Source: Collinsella provencensis (lineage in GTDB: Bacteria; Actinomycetota; Coriobacteriia; Coriobacteriales; Coriobacteriaceae). From it: DNA of 64,000 bases. The notes beneath the pieces were generated by a model. The model was not told the DNA's origin. It saw nothing but the letters and a program-made list of their open reading frames with translations, and did no database searches. The translations under genes and the position numbers were made by a program. This document shows positions 51,999 through 59,795 of the stretch, piece by piece. The first letter of the stretch is position 1, and the number at the start of each line of letters is the position of its first letter. The DNA is taken from contig NZ_LT904908.1 of the NCBI RefSeq assembly GCF_900199705.1, forward strand, positions 674,530 to 738,529, given 5' to 3'.

Positions 51999-54407
51999 TC
52001 ACGCGCGAACGTCGTCTTGCTGCGTCACCCCATGGTAATCTGCAGCGCCATAGCAGCGCGCCGCCATCGCGTCGCCCAAACGGTCGGCGCGGTAAAACAA
52101 ACCGGCAACGAGCGGCATGAACACAGATCCCCATACGCGAATGCGATGAACCATACCGCCTTCGTCAAAGCGCGCCCCACGGGCGAGTTGGGCGGTTCGG
52201 ATACGCGCGAGTTCATTTGCGACCAAAGGGATGCAGCGCAACGCGAGCGACAGAGCCAAACCGATGGACGAAACGGGAACGCCCAGGAGCGAAAGGGGCT
52301 TAAGCAGACGAACGCATGCATCGGAGAGCTGTGTCGCCGTTGTTGTAACGGCAACTGAAAGCGAGAAGCCCACGAGCAACACGATGCGCAACGCGGCGAT
52401 CAGACCCCTCATACCTCCTGCAGGGTCAAGTCCCACAACGCCGATGATCGGTATTGCACCATGCCCATCGCATGAGACGAGATTTGCCATCACCGTAAGC
52501 GCAAGCACGATACACACCGGTCGCATGCCGCGCACAATGGTTAGAGGGCTCATGCGGGCAGCCGCAAGGCAAACCGCGAGCAAAGCAAACCAAACGACGA
52601 TGTGCACCGGATCGAACAACACGAACAAACCGATCGCCACCGCCAGCAGCAAAGCTATCTTGATGCGGGCATCCGCACGAGACAGCAGTGCGTCGGGAGA
52701 ATAGCCGTAAAAAGGCATATAAGGCGTTTTACGGCGGTTGGACTGCGTCTTCTGCGTATTGACGCCTTCGTTTGCATGCGGGGCCACAGAAGCCCGCTGA
52801 GCTTCTGTGGGTTCATAGGACCCATTTGCAACCGAAACTGCTGCACTTACGCTTGCGTCGAAGGGCATGGCAGGCGCGTCGAAAGGCCCATCCGCAACGG
52901 ACGCTGTTGCACTTACGTCGTTGGCCGCCGCGCCGGCCTGGGGCATTGCACCGTCATACGTGCCAGTCGATTGAACGATGTTGGGTTCGCACTCCTCGAG
53001 CGTGCCATCATGCAGGCGAAGGATACGATGCGCCACGTTGGACCACTCGTCCACATCGTGGCTGATCACCATCACGGCTTTACCCTGGTCTGCCAACGCA
53101 CACACCAGCTTGTGGGCAAACGCACGCCCCGCTCCGTCGAGACCGGCGCTCGGCTCATCGAGCACATATGCCGAAGCATCGAGCGTGAACATTGACGCAA
53201 GTGCGACGCGACGCGCCTGACCGCCCGAAAGCTCAAAGGGATAGCGGTCTAAAAGCGCAGGTGCAAGGCCGACTTGCCGAGCTGCGGCTTCCACGCGATG
53301 CGCCACTTCTTCCTCAGACACATCGAAGTTGCGCGGGGCATATGCCAACTCGTCATAGACGGTATCCAGGAAAAACTGCGACTCGGGATTTTGGAACGCA
53401 CAGCCGAGCGCCCCCGGCTTTGCCTTTGCGCCGTTTACAAGCACCTCGCCCGATGAAGGTTCAAACAGGCCGGCAGCGAGGGCAGCGAGCGTCGATTTGC
53501 CAGCACCTGACGCGCCAACGAGCAGCACGATCTCCCCTGCACGCACCCCGAGATTCACATCGTGCAACACCGGGCGGTCGCCATAGCTGAACGCAACATC
53601 ATACATGCGAAGAACAGCGGGGCCTTGGACATGAGCTCCCGCACCATACGTGCTCGCGGGGGTTTGAGCATGGTCTCCCGCACCATACGGAACCGCGGGG
53701 CCCTGGGCGTGAACGCCCGCACCATACGAAGGCTCCAATGTCCGTTTGTCCCGCACAACCTCATCCGGCGCACTATCCCCTAAGCCAAAGACACGGTCGG
53801 CCAGGGCGATTTCAAGCGGGTCATGTGTGATAAGCGCCACACCTATCTGCATGTCATGCGCAAGGCGAACGAACAAAGAGCGCATCGCCGCGCGTGCGGC
53901 GGGATCGAGTTGCGCCGTCGGTTCATCGAGCACCAGATACTTGGGCCGCATGGCAAGCACACCGGCAAGCGCCAAGCGCTGCTGTTCCCCACCGGAGAGC
54001 TCCGTGGTGACGCGTCGATCAAAGTCCGCAAGACCCGCCGTGGCAAGCGCCTCGGCAACGCGCTCGGCGACCTGCGATTCATCGAGCACCAGATTGCGCG
54101 GACCAAACGCCACCTCATCACATACCAGCGAGGAGACAATTTGATTGCTCGGATCCTGTTGAACATACCCGACAAGCTCTCTCACACACAAACGCTCCAG
54201 TTCACTGACAGAAGGATCGTGACCATCGACCGTCACGCTCCCTTTGTCAACAAGCTGAGCCGCGCACATCACACGCCCCAAGGTGGACTTTCCCGCTCCG
54301 TTTTCCCCAACAAGCGCCACAAGCTCACCGCGCTCGAGCTCCAGCGAACAACCTGAGAGAACCTCACGCCCGTCATAAGAAACTGCTATGTTCTCAACTC
54401 GAATCAT
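51999..54407 (-). CDS. ECF transporter EcfA-EcfA'-EcfT fusion (two ATPases plus transmembrane protein)
   Basis: An 802-aa polypeptide holding the whole energy-coupling module for vitamin/metal importers. ATPase 1 (about 1-230): GENGAGKST, LSGGEQQRLAL, YLVLDEPTAQLD. A linker follows with three 13-aa YGAG-HAQ repeats. ATPase 2 (about 270-480): GASGAGKST, LSGGQARRVAL, AYVLDEPSAGLD. A second Ala/Ser-rich linker of about 95 residues precedes the EcfT domain (about 580-795) with hydrophobic helices and the coupling motifs LARGARF and AARCYG. The ATG at 54407 follows AGGAGG. It ends in TGA. No S-component is nearby, so it probably serves several dispersed ones (group II). Confidence 0.92.
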   Translation of the reverse strand: MIRVENIAVSYDGREVLSGCSLELERGELVALVGENGAGKSTLGRVMCAAQLVDKGSVTVDGHDPSVSELERLCVRELVGYVQQDPSNQIVSSLVCDEVAFGPRNLVLDESQVAERVAEALATAGLADFDRRVTTELSGGEQQRLALAGVLAMRPKYLVLDEPTAQLDPAARAAMRSLFVRLAHDMQIGVALITHDPLEIALADRVFGLGDSAPDEVVRDKRTLEPSYGAGVHAQGPAVPYGAGDHAQTPASTYGAGAHVQGPAVLRMYDVAFSYGDRPVLHDVNLGVRAGEIVLLVGASGAGKSTLAALAAGLFEPSSGEVLVNGAKAKPGALGCAFQNPESQFFLDTVYDELAYAPRNFDVSEEEVAHRVEAAARQVGLAPALLDRYPFELSGGQARRVALASMFTLDASAYVLDEPSAGLDGAGRAFAHKLVCALADQGKAVMVISHDVDEWSNVAHRILRLHDGTLEECEPNIVQSTGTYDGAMPQAGAAANDVSATASVADGPFDAPAMPFDASVSAAVSVANGSYEPTEAQRASVAPHANEGVNTQKTQSNRRKTPYMPFYGYSPDALLSRADARIKIALLLAVAIGLFVLFDPVHIVVWFALLAVCLAAARMSPLTIVRGMRPVCIVLALTVMANLVSCDGHGAIPIIGVVGLDPAGGMRGLIAALRIVLLVGFSLSVAVTTTATQLSDACVRLLKPLSLLGVPVSSIGLALSLALRCIPLVANELARIRTAQLARGARFDEGGMVHRIRVWGSVFMPLVAGLFYRADRLGDAMAARCYGAADYHGVTQQDDVRA
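53612..53728 (-). repeat. 39-bp tandem repeat in the ECF linker, three copies
   Basis: CCCGCACCATACG recurs at 53638, 53677 and 53716, exactly 39 bp apart, within repeat units that encode YGAG-HAQ-PA segments of 13 residues. It forms the linker between the two ATPase domains. Confidence 0.85.
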
Positions 54408-54427
54408 TCTCACCTCCTCATGGGATG

Positions 54428-54550
54428 CTTCACGCAGGCCACTTCATGCAAGACGCTTCACCTACGCCACTACGCACAGGGCACTTCACGCAGGTCACTT
54501 CATGCAAGACGCTTCGCACAGGATGCTGTGCACGGGGCACTTCACGCAGG
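54428..54550. repeat. 56-bp tandem repeat, two copies plus a partial third, upstream of the ECF gene
   Basis: CTTCACGCAGG starts at 54428, 54484 and 54540, exactly 56 bp apart. The first 32 bases of each full unit are almost identical (one difference); the rest has diverged. It lies in the 382-bp gap between rplQ and the ECF fusion gene and shows no open frame that looks real. Confidence 0.85.
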
Positions 54551-54563
54551 TCATTTCAACTTT

Positions 54564-54621
54564 GGGCTGTTTTTCCGGTTATGAGGGCCTGTAATGGGAG
54601 CCAAATGCCGAAAAACAGCCC
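54564..54621. repeat. Long hairpin in the rplQ-ECF gap
   Basis: GGGCTGTTTTTCCGG (54564-54578) pairs with CCGAAAAACAGCCC (54608-54621): 14 base pairs with one bulged base, around a 29-nt loop that can pair further (GGC/GCC). The loop is too long and the flanks lack a T-run, so it is not an obvious terminator. Confidence 0.7.
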
Positions 54622-54719
54622 TAGATTCACGCAACAGCGCGTAGATAGTAGATGTACAAGCGGATGAATTGGCATACGCCGTTTGCAAACAGCCCTAGGT
54701 TCGCACGAAAGCGCGTTGA
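54613..54719. repeat. Imperfect 33-bp direct repeat in the rplQ-ECF gap
   Basis: AAACAGCCCTAG-TTC-C-C-A-AGCGCGT-GA occurs at 54613-54645 and again at 54687-54719 with 27 of 33 positions alike. The first copy shares its start with the right arm of the hairpin at 54564-54621. Confidence 0.7.
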
Positions 54720-54730
54720 AACCAAGACGC

Positions 54731-54762
54731 AAAAAGGGCGGCCCCCAAAGGAACCACCCTTT
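54731..54762 (-). terminator. Intrinsic terminator after rplQ
   Basis: Minus-strand AAAGGGTGG / CCGCCCTTT stem (54733-54762, one wobble pair) with a run of T (54731-54735) immediately after. It lies 28 bp beyond the rplQ stop and ends the ribosomal operon before the repeat-rich gap. Confidence 0.8.
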
Positions 54763-54789
54763 ACATACATAAGATGCCCGTAGCAAATG

Positions 54790-55317
54790 CTACTCAGCGG
54801 TCTCCTCAGCCGGAGTCTCCTCGACGGGAGCCTCGGCGGCCTCCTCGACCACGGTCTCCTCGGCCTCAGCGGCAGTCTCCTCGACAGCCTCCTCAACCTT
54901 CTCGACCTTCTTGGCGGCCTTCACCGGGGTGGCCTTCTTGGCCTTGGGGGTGCAGGGCTCGGAGACGATCTCGATGATGACCATCTCAGCCGCGTCGCCC
55001 TTGCGGGGGCCGAGCTTCATGATGCGGGTGTAACCGCCGTTGCGGTCGGCCCACATGCCCTGAGCGGCCTTGTCGAAAATCTCTGCAACAAGGTTCTTGT
55101 CACCGAGAGCGGCGATGGCCAGACGGCGGGAATGCAGGTCGCCCTTCTTAGCCCAGGTAATGATGGGCTCGGCATAGCTGCGCAGCGCCTTGGCGCGGGT
55201 CTCAGTGGTCTTGATGCGGTCGTTCTCGAAGAGCGCCTTGGCAAGGCTCTTCTTCATGGCCTTGGTGTGGCTGGCGTCGGTGCCGAGCTTCAGGCCTTTC
55301 TTCTTGTTGTGACGCAT
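54790..55317 (-). CDS. rplQ: 50S ribosomal protein L17 with acidic C-terminal tail
   Basis: Residues 1-120 are a normal L17 (MRHNKKKGLKLGTDASHTKAM, ITWAKKGDLHSRRLA, GGYTRIMKLGPRKGDAAEM). A further about 50 residues are Lys then Glu/Ala-rich (VEKVEEAVEETAAEAEE and PVEETPAEETAE). Typical bacterial L17 is 115-130 aa; this one is 175. The ATG at 55317 has AGGAG upstream. Last gene of the alpha operon. Confidence 0.96.
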   Translation of the reverse strand: MRHNKKKGLKLGTDASHTKAMKKSLAKALFENDRIKTTETRAKALRSYAEPIITWAKKGDLHSRRLAIAALGDKNLVAEIFDKAAQGMWADRNGGYTRIMKLGPRKGDAAEMVIIEIVSEPCTPKAKKATPVKAAKKVEKVEEAVEETAAEAEETVVEEAAEAPVEETPAEETAE

Positions 55318-55345
55318 GGTTCTAGAATCTCCTCTAATACCTGGG

Positions 55346-56287
55346 TTAAGCCTTGAGGCTCAGGCCCATGGACTCAAGCTTGTCCTTGACTTCCTCGATC
55401 GACTTCACGCCGAAGTTGCGGATGTTCAGAAGGTCGTTCTCAGAGAACTCGACCAGCTGACGCACCGAGTGAATGCTAGCGCGCTTCAGGCAGTTGTAGG
55501 AGCGGACGGAAAGGTCCAACTGCTCAATCTCCTTGTCGAGCTCAACATTGTCACTCGTCACCTCGGGGGCGAAGATGGAAACCTCTTCCTCCGCCTCGGG
55601 CTCATCAGCCAGGGTCATGAACGCAGCCATGTGCTGGTTGATGATGTTCGCAGCCTGGACCACAGCGTCACGCGGGGAAATCGCGCCGTTCGTCTCGATC
55701 TCAAGGACGAGTCGATCGTAGTCGGTGTGCTGACCAACGCGGCAAGCCTCGACCAGCTTGGCGCAACGCGCCACAGGCGAGAAGAGCGAGTCGACATGGA
55801 TGATGCCGATCGGATCGTTGTCGCGCTTGTTCTGCTCGTAGGACACGTAACCGCGGCCATAACCGATGCGCATGCTCATGGTCAGGTGACCACCCTCGTT
55901 GAGGGTCGCGATGTGCTGCTCGGGGTTGACGAGCTCGAACTCGGACGGGATGAAGAAGTCTGCGCCGGTCACCTCGCAGGGACCGTCGACCGAAATGGTC
56001 GCGGTGCCCTCATCGGTGGTACCAAGCGTACGGAACACGAGGCCCTTCACATTGAGGACGATGTCGGTGACATCCTCCACCATGTTGGGAATCGTGGTGA
56101 ACTCGTGCTGGGCGCCATCAATCTGGATGGCCTCGACGGCTGCACCCTCGAGTGAAGACAGCAGCACGCGGCGCAGGGAGTTGCCCAGCGTGTCGCCATA
56201 GCCACGCTCAAGCGGCTCGACGGACACACGCGCAGCGGTGTCGCTGATTTCCTCGACGTGAACCTGAGGCCTGATGAATTCTGACAT
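55346..56287 (-). CDS. rpoA: RNA polymerase alpha subunit
   Basis: 313 aa. N-terminal assembly domain: EPLERGYGDTLGNSLRRVLLSSLEGAAV near 25-55, and VLEIETNGAISPRDAV near 195-210. Acidic linker with EAEEEVSIFAPE. C-terminal domain for UP-element and activator contact: LDLSVRSYNCLKRASIHSVRQLVEFSENDLLNIRNFGVKSIEEV near 255-300. Normal length and domain order. Between rpsD and rplQ, as in most bacteria. Confidence 0.98.
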   Translation of the reverse strand: MSEFIRPQVHVEEISDTAARVSVEPLERGYGDTLGNSLRRVLLSSLEGAAVEAIQIDGAQHEFTTIPNMVEDVTDIVLNVKGLVFRTLGTTDEGTATISVDGPCEVTGADFFIPSEFELVNPEQHIATLNEGGHLTMSMRIGYGRGYVSYEQNKRDNDPIGIIHVDSLFSPVARCAKLVEACRVGQHTDYDRLVLEIETNGAISPRDAVVQAANIINQHMAAFMTLADEPEAEEEVSIFAPEVTSDNVELDKEIEQLDLSVRSYNCLKRASIHSVRQLVEFSENDLLNIRNFGVKSIEEVKDKLESMGLSLKA

Positions 56288-56317
56288 GTAATAACCTCCA
56301 GCGGGGCGCGCGAACGA

Positions 56318-56914
56318 TTACTTGGAGTAGAGCTCGACGATGAGCTGCTCGTTGATATCGCCGCTGATCTGCTCACGAGTCGGCAGGGAAATAACGTTAC
56401 CGGAGAGCTTCTCGATGTCGACCTCGAGCCAGCCGGGGACCTCGAAACGCTCGGAGGAGATGAGGGCCTCCTTGATGGGGAGAAGATCGCGGAACTTCTC
56501 GCCAACAGCCACGACATCGCCGGGCTTCACGCGGTAGGACGGGATGTCGACGCGCTTGCCGTTCACGGTGAAGTGACCGTGACGGACGGTCTGACGAGCC
56601 TCCTTGCGGGTGCGGGCGAAACCAAGGCGGAAGACCACATTGTCGAGACGGGTCTCGAGGATGATCATGAGGTTCTCACCGGTAATGCCGTCCATACGGA
56701 GAGCATGCTCGTAGTAGTGGTGGAACTGCTTCTCAAGAACACCGTAGATGAACTTGACCTTCTGCTTCTCGCGCAGCTGCATGCCGTACTCGGATTCCTT
56801 GCGACGGCGCTTAGGCTGGCGGATAGATTCCTTCTTGCTGCTGTAACCCAACTCTGCGGGATCGATCCCAAGCTGGCGGCAGCGCTTAAGAACCGGAGTC
56901 CTGTCGATTGCCAT
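56318..56914 (-). CDS. rpsD: 30S ribosomal protein S4 (zinc-free form)
   Basis: 198 aa. S4 domain motif RLDNVVFRLGFARTRKEARQTVRHGHFTVNGKRVDIPSYRVKPGD near 88-130. The N-terminus keeps only one cysteine (LKRCRQLG) instead of the four zinc ligands, so this is the C-minus type. The start is canonical for Actinobacteria-type S4 with MAIDRTPVLKR. It nucleates 30S assembly and often represses this operon. Confidence 0.97.
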   Translation of the reverse strand: MAIDRTPVLKRCRQLGIDPAELGYSSKKESIRQPKRRRKESEYGMQLREKQKVKFIYGVLEKQFHHYYEHALRMDGITGENLMIILETRLDNVVFRLGFARTRKEARQTVRHGHFTVNGKRVDIPSYRVKPGDVVAVGEKFRDLLPIKEALISSERFEVPGWLEVDIEKLSGNVISLPTREQISGDINEQLIVELYSK

Positions 56915-56933
56915 AGTTAATCGATCCTTTCAG

Positions 56934-57341
56934 TTAGTTGCGGCGACGCTTCTTGGGGCGGCAGCCGTTGTGCGGGATGGGGGTCTTGTCCTGGATGCTG
57001 GTAACCTCAAGACCGGCAGCCTGGAGAGAGCGGATCGCGGTCTCGCGGCCCGAACCGGGGCCCTTCACGAGAACGGCGACCTTGTGCATGCCATGCTCCA
57101 TGGCGGCCTTGGCGCAAGCTTCGGCGGCCATCTGAGCGGCGAACGGCGTGGACTTACGGGAGCCCTTGAAGCCCACCGTGCCAGCCGACTGCCAAGCGAT
57201 GACATTGCCCGCAGGATCGGTGATGGAAACAATAGTGTTGTTGAACGTAGAACGGATGTGAGCCTGGCCCACGGAGATGTTCTTACGGTCGGCGCGCTTG
57301 ATACGGGTGGTGGCGCCGCGCTTATTCTTTGCAGTAGCCAT
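56934..57341 (-). CDS. rpsK: 30S ribosomal protein S11
   Basis: 135 aa. Family residues: [26 protein letters not shown] near 25-50, [45 protein letters not shown], and the C-terminal [18 protein letters not shown]. Binds the 30S platform near the mRNA exit. Lies between rpsM and rpsD. Confidence 0.98.
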   Translation of the reverse strand: MATAKNKRGATTRIKRADRKNISVGQAHIRSTFNNTIVSITDPAGNVIAWQSAGTVGFKGSRKSTPFAAQMAAEACAKAAMEHGMHKVAVLVKGPGSGRETAIRSLQAAGLEVTSIQDKTPIPHNGCRPKKRRRN

Positions 57342-57357
57342 GATGCGTCAGTCTCCC

Positions 57358-57732
57358 TTATTTCTTCTTCTTAGCACCGATCTGACGCTTCGGACCCTTG
57401 CGGGTGCGAGCGTTGGTGTGGGTGCGCTGACCGCGAACAGGGAGGCCCTTGCGGTGACGGAGGCCGCGGTTGCAGCCAATGTCCATAAGGCGCTTGACGT
57501 TCTGGGTGCGCTCGCGACGGAGGTCACCCTCGACCATCATGCCGTTGTCGTTGATATAATCGCGGATCGCCGAGATCTGCTCCTCGGTGAGATCCTTGAT
57601 GCGGGTACCATCAGCGATGTTGAGTTCTTTACACATCTTCGCTGCAGTAGTGCGACCGATGCCGTAGATGTAGGTCAGACCGATTTCCGCACGCTTCTCG
57701 TTCGGAAGGTCGACGCCGTTAATACGGGCCAC
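57358..57732 (-). CDS. rpsM: 30S ribosomal protein S13
   Basis: 124 aa. Starts [26 protein letters not shown]; helix-hairpin-helix-type and C-terminal basic tail [28 protein letters not shown] seen. Contacts tRNA at the A/P sites and bridges to the 50S subunit. Upstream of rpsK by 16 bp. Confidence 0.98.
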   Translation of the reverse strand: MARINGVDLPNEKRAEIGLTYIYGIGRTTAAKMCKELNIADGTRIKDLTEEQISAIRDYINDNGMMVEGDLRRERTQNVKRLMDIGCNRGLRHRKGLPVRGQRTHTNARTRKGPKRQIGAKKKK

Positions 57733-57747
57733 GTGAATCTCCTCTCT

Positions 57748-57861
57748 TTAGCCCTGGCGCTGCTTATGGCGCGGGTTCTCGCAAATCACGAGCACCTTGC
57801 CATGGCGGCGGATGATCTTGCACTTATCGCACATCTTCTTGACGGAAGGGCGTACCTTCAT
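57748..57861 (-). CDS. rpmJ: 50S ribosomal protein L36
   Basis: 37 aa, found by reading the gap between infA and rpsM. The sequence [20 protein letters not shown]...ICENPRHKQ has the zinc-binding Cys-x2-Cys and C-x4-H pattern of the canonical L36. ATG at 57861, stop TAA at 57748-57750. Confidence 0.97.
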   Translation of the reverse strand: MKVRPSVKKMCDKCKIIRRHGKVLVICENPRHKQRQG

Positions 57862-57951
57862 CGTTCTTCCTTTCGGTAGTGCTCAAGCTACAAATGGAAT
57901 GTTATCTACTCGCCCAGCCGCAGGCGTTAATCACTCAGGCTGGAAACGCAC

Positions 57952-57987
57952 AAAAACGAACTGCGGGGCTGAGCATTCCCCCCAGTT
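57952..57987 (-). terminator. Terminator-like hairpin between infA and rpmJ
   Basis: Minus-strand AACTG-GGGG ... CCCC-CAGTT (57959-57987, one mismatch, 9-nt loop) followed by CGTTTTTG. It sits 25 bp past the infA stop inside the ribosomal operon. A second stem, CCAGCC ... GGCTGG (57913-57943), follows before the rpmJ ribosome-binding site. Likely an attenuator or processing site rather than a full stop. Confidence 0.6.
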
Positions 57988-58011
57988 CGAAAACATGCGT
58001 ATGGGCTGCTG

Positions 58012-58239
58012 CTATTTATAGCGATAGGTAATGCGACCGCGCGTGAGGTCATACGGGGAAAGCTCCACCACGACCTTGTCGCCCGGCAGAATGCGGATGT
58101 AGTTCATGCGGATCTTGCCCGAAATGGAGCACAGAACCGAATGACCGTTCTCCAGCTCAACGCGGAACATTGCGTTGGGAAGCGGCTCAGTGACCGTACC
58201 CTCGAGCTCGATTGCATCTTCCTTCTTCACTGGCATCAT
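58012..58239 (-). CDS. infA: Translation initiation factor IF-1
   Basis: 75 aa, an OB-fold protein that blocks the ribosomal A site during initiation. Motifs: [58 protein letters not shown]. Two adjacent ATGs (58239, 58236); AGAGAAAG lies just upstream. Between map and rpmJ in the usual order, but with long gaps on both sides (126 and 150 bp) that hold hairpins. Confidence 0.98.
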   Translation of the reverse strand: MMPVKKEDAIELEGTVTEPLPNAMFRVELENGHSVLCSISGKIRMNYIRILPGDKVVVELSPYDLTRGRITYRYK

Positions 58240-58291
58240 CTTTCTCTAGAAACGACAGCAATAGTGCATGTTACAACATACAAAACACAGA

Positions 58292-58314
58292 GGAGCGATT
58301 TACTCAATCGCTCC
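58292..58314 (-). promoter_or_regulatory. Hairpin in the map-infA gap
   Basis: GGAGCGATT / AATCGCTCC (58292-58300, 58306-58314) is a perfect 9-bp stem with loop TACTC (plus strand). On the minus strand TCTGTGTTTTG follows. It lies 50 bp after the map stop and 53 bp before the infA start. It may be a weak terminator combined with a separate infA promoter. Confidence 0.5.
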
Positions 58315-58365
58315 ATAACTTTGTCGGTTTCCCGATATTATTTTTACACGCAGTCCACGCGTTGG

Positions 58366-59154
58366 CTACATCATGCCGCCCTGAAGCTGACACCACGGGC
58401 CCTGCGCGTCCTGTGTGAGAATCACGGGACCGTCATTCGTGATGGCGATCGTGTTCTCGTAGTGCGCAGCGGCCAAACCGTCGTTGGTCGAGACGAGCCA
58501 ACCGTCGGGACCGGTGTGCACGTGGTTGGTGCCAAGCGTGATCATGGGCTCGATGGCGATGACCATACCCGCCTGAAGCTTGACGCCGCGACCCTTCTTG
58601 CCGTAATTCGGGACATTGGGGTCTTCGTGCATGTTGCGGCCAACGCCATGACCGACGTAATCGCGCAGCACGCCGTAGCCGTTACCCTCGGCGAGCGACT
58701 GGATGGCAAAGCCGATGTCGCCCAGATGATTGCCGGGAACCGCCTGGGCGATACCGACCTTGAGGCAATCGAGCGTGCACTCGCACAGTGCCTTGACCTC
58801 GGGCGCAGGATTGCCCACGAAGAAGGTCCAGGCGTTGTCGCCCACCCAACCGTCGACGATAGCGCCGGTGTCGATGGAGATTACATCGCCGTCGCGCAGA
58901 ATGATATCGGGGTTGGGGATGCCGTGCACAACTGCGTCGTTCAGAGAAGCGCAAATGGTGCCCGGGAATCCGCAATACCCCTTAAATGCAGGGGTGCCGC
59001 CATGCATGCGGATGATCTGCTCGGCAAGCTGGTCGAGCTCAAAAGTGGACACGCCAGGACGCACCATAGCACCAACGTGCCGGAGCGCCATCTTAGACAG
59101 CGCCCCGGCTTTCTTCATCTGCTCAATTTCGGCGGCAGACTTAATTTTGATCAT
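58366..59154 (-). CDS. map: Methionine aminopeptidase, type I
   Basis: 262 aa; removes N-terminal Met from nascent proteins. Metal ligands and motifs: HGIPNPDIILRDGDVISIDTGAIVDGWVGDNAWTF near 78-112 (two Asp), HGVGRNMHEDP near 172 (His), IEPMITLG near 205 (Glu) and HYENTIAIT near 235 (Glu). The ATG at 59154 overlaps the adk stop by 4 bp (ATGA). Confidence 0.97.
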   Translation of the reverse strand: MIKIKSAAEIEQMKKAGALSKMALRHVGAMVRPGVSTFELDQLAEQIIRMHGGTPAFKGYCGFPGTICASLNDAVVHGIPNPDIILRDGDVISIDTGAIVDGWVGDNAWTFFVGNPAPEVKALCECTLDCLKVGIAQAVPGNHLGDIGFAIQSLAEGNGYGVLRDYVGHGVGRNMHEDPNVPNYGKKGRGVKLQAGMVIAIEPMITLGTNHVHTGPDGWLVSTNDGLAAAHYENTIAITNDGPVILTQDAQGPWCQLQGGMM

Positions 59155-59777
59155 AGACCGAGCTCATCCTTCACGTCGGCATAGACCACGTCGATGTCGC
59201 GATTGCCGTCGACGACCTTCAGGATGCCCTGGCCACGGTAGTACTCCACGAGCGGGCTCGTGTTCTTCTCGTACACGTCGAGGCGGTTCTTGATGGTCTC
59301 GGGCTTGTCGTCATCGCGCTGATACATCTCGCCGGAGCACTTAGGGCACACCTCGGTGTCGGGACCTGCGGTGTAACCGCAGTCACGGCAGGTGCGGCGA
59401 GAGGACAGACGGTCGATGATGACCTCTGCCGGCACGTCGACAAGCAGCGCACCGTCGAGTTCGCGGCCCATGGCCGAAAGCTCGGTGTCGAGGGTCACGG
59501 CCTGCGTGGTATTGCGCGGGAAGCCGTCGAGAATGAAGCCCTTCTGCGCGTCGTCGGCAGCAAGGCGCTCCTTCACGAGGTCGATCACGAGCTGGTCAGG
59601 GACGAGCTCGCCGGCGTCCATGTACTTCTTCGCGGCAATGCCGAGCTCAGACTGAGCCTTGACGGCGGCACGAAGCAGGTCACCGGTGGAAATGTGGGCA
59701 ACGCCATAGTCGGCGACGAGGCGCTGGGCCTGCGTACCCTTACCGGCGCCCGGGGCGCCCAACAACACGATGTTCAT
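59151..59777 (-). CDS. adk: Adenylate kinase (zinc-LID type)
   Basis: 208 aa; interconverts ATP+AMP and 2 ADP. Walker A GAPGAGKGTQ at 7-16, GFILDGFPRNTTQA near 80 (AMP binding), LID with CRDCGYTAG and CPKCSGE, four zinc cysteines as in Gram-positive enzymes. Ends in TGA overlapping the map start, one of only three TGA stops read in the window. Confidence 0.97.
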   Translation of the reverse strand: MNIVLLGAPGAGKGTQAQRLVADYGVAHISTGDLLRAAVKAQSELGIAAKKYMDAGELVPDQLVIDLVKERLAADDAQKGFILDGFPRNTTQAVTLDTELSAMGRELDGALLVDVPAEVIIDRLSSRRTCRDCGYTAGPDTEVCPKCSGEMYQRDDDKPETIKNRLDVYEKNTSPLVEYYRGQGILKVVDGNRDIDVVYADVKDELGL

Positions 59778-59795
59778 ATAAGACTCCTTTGCGCC

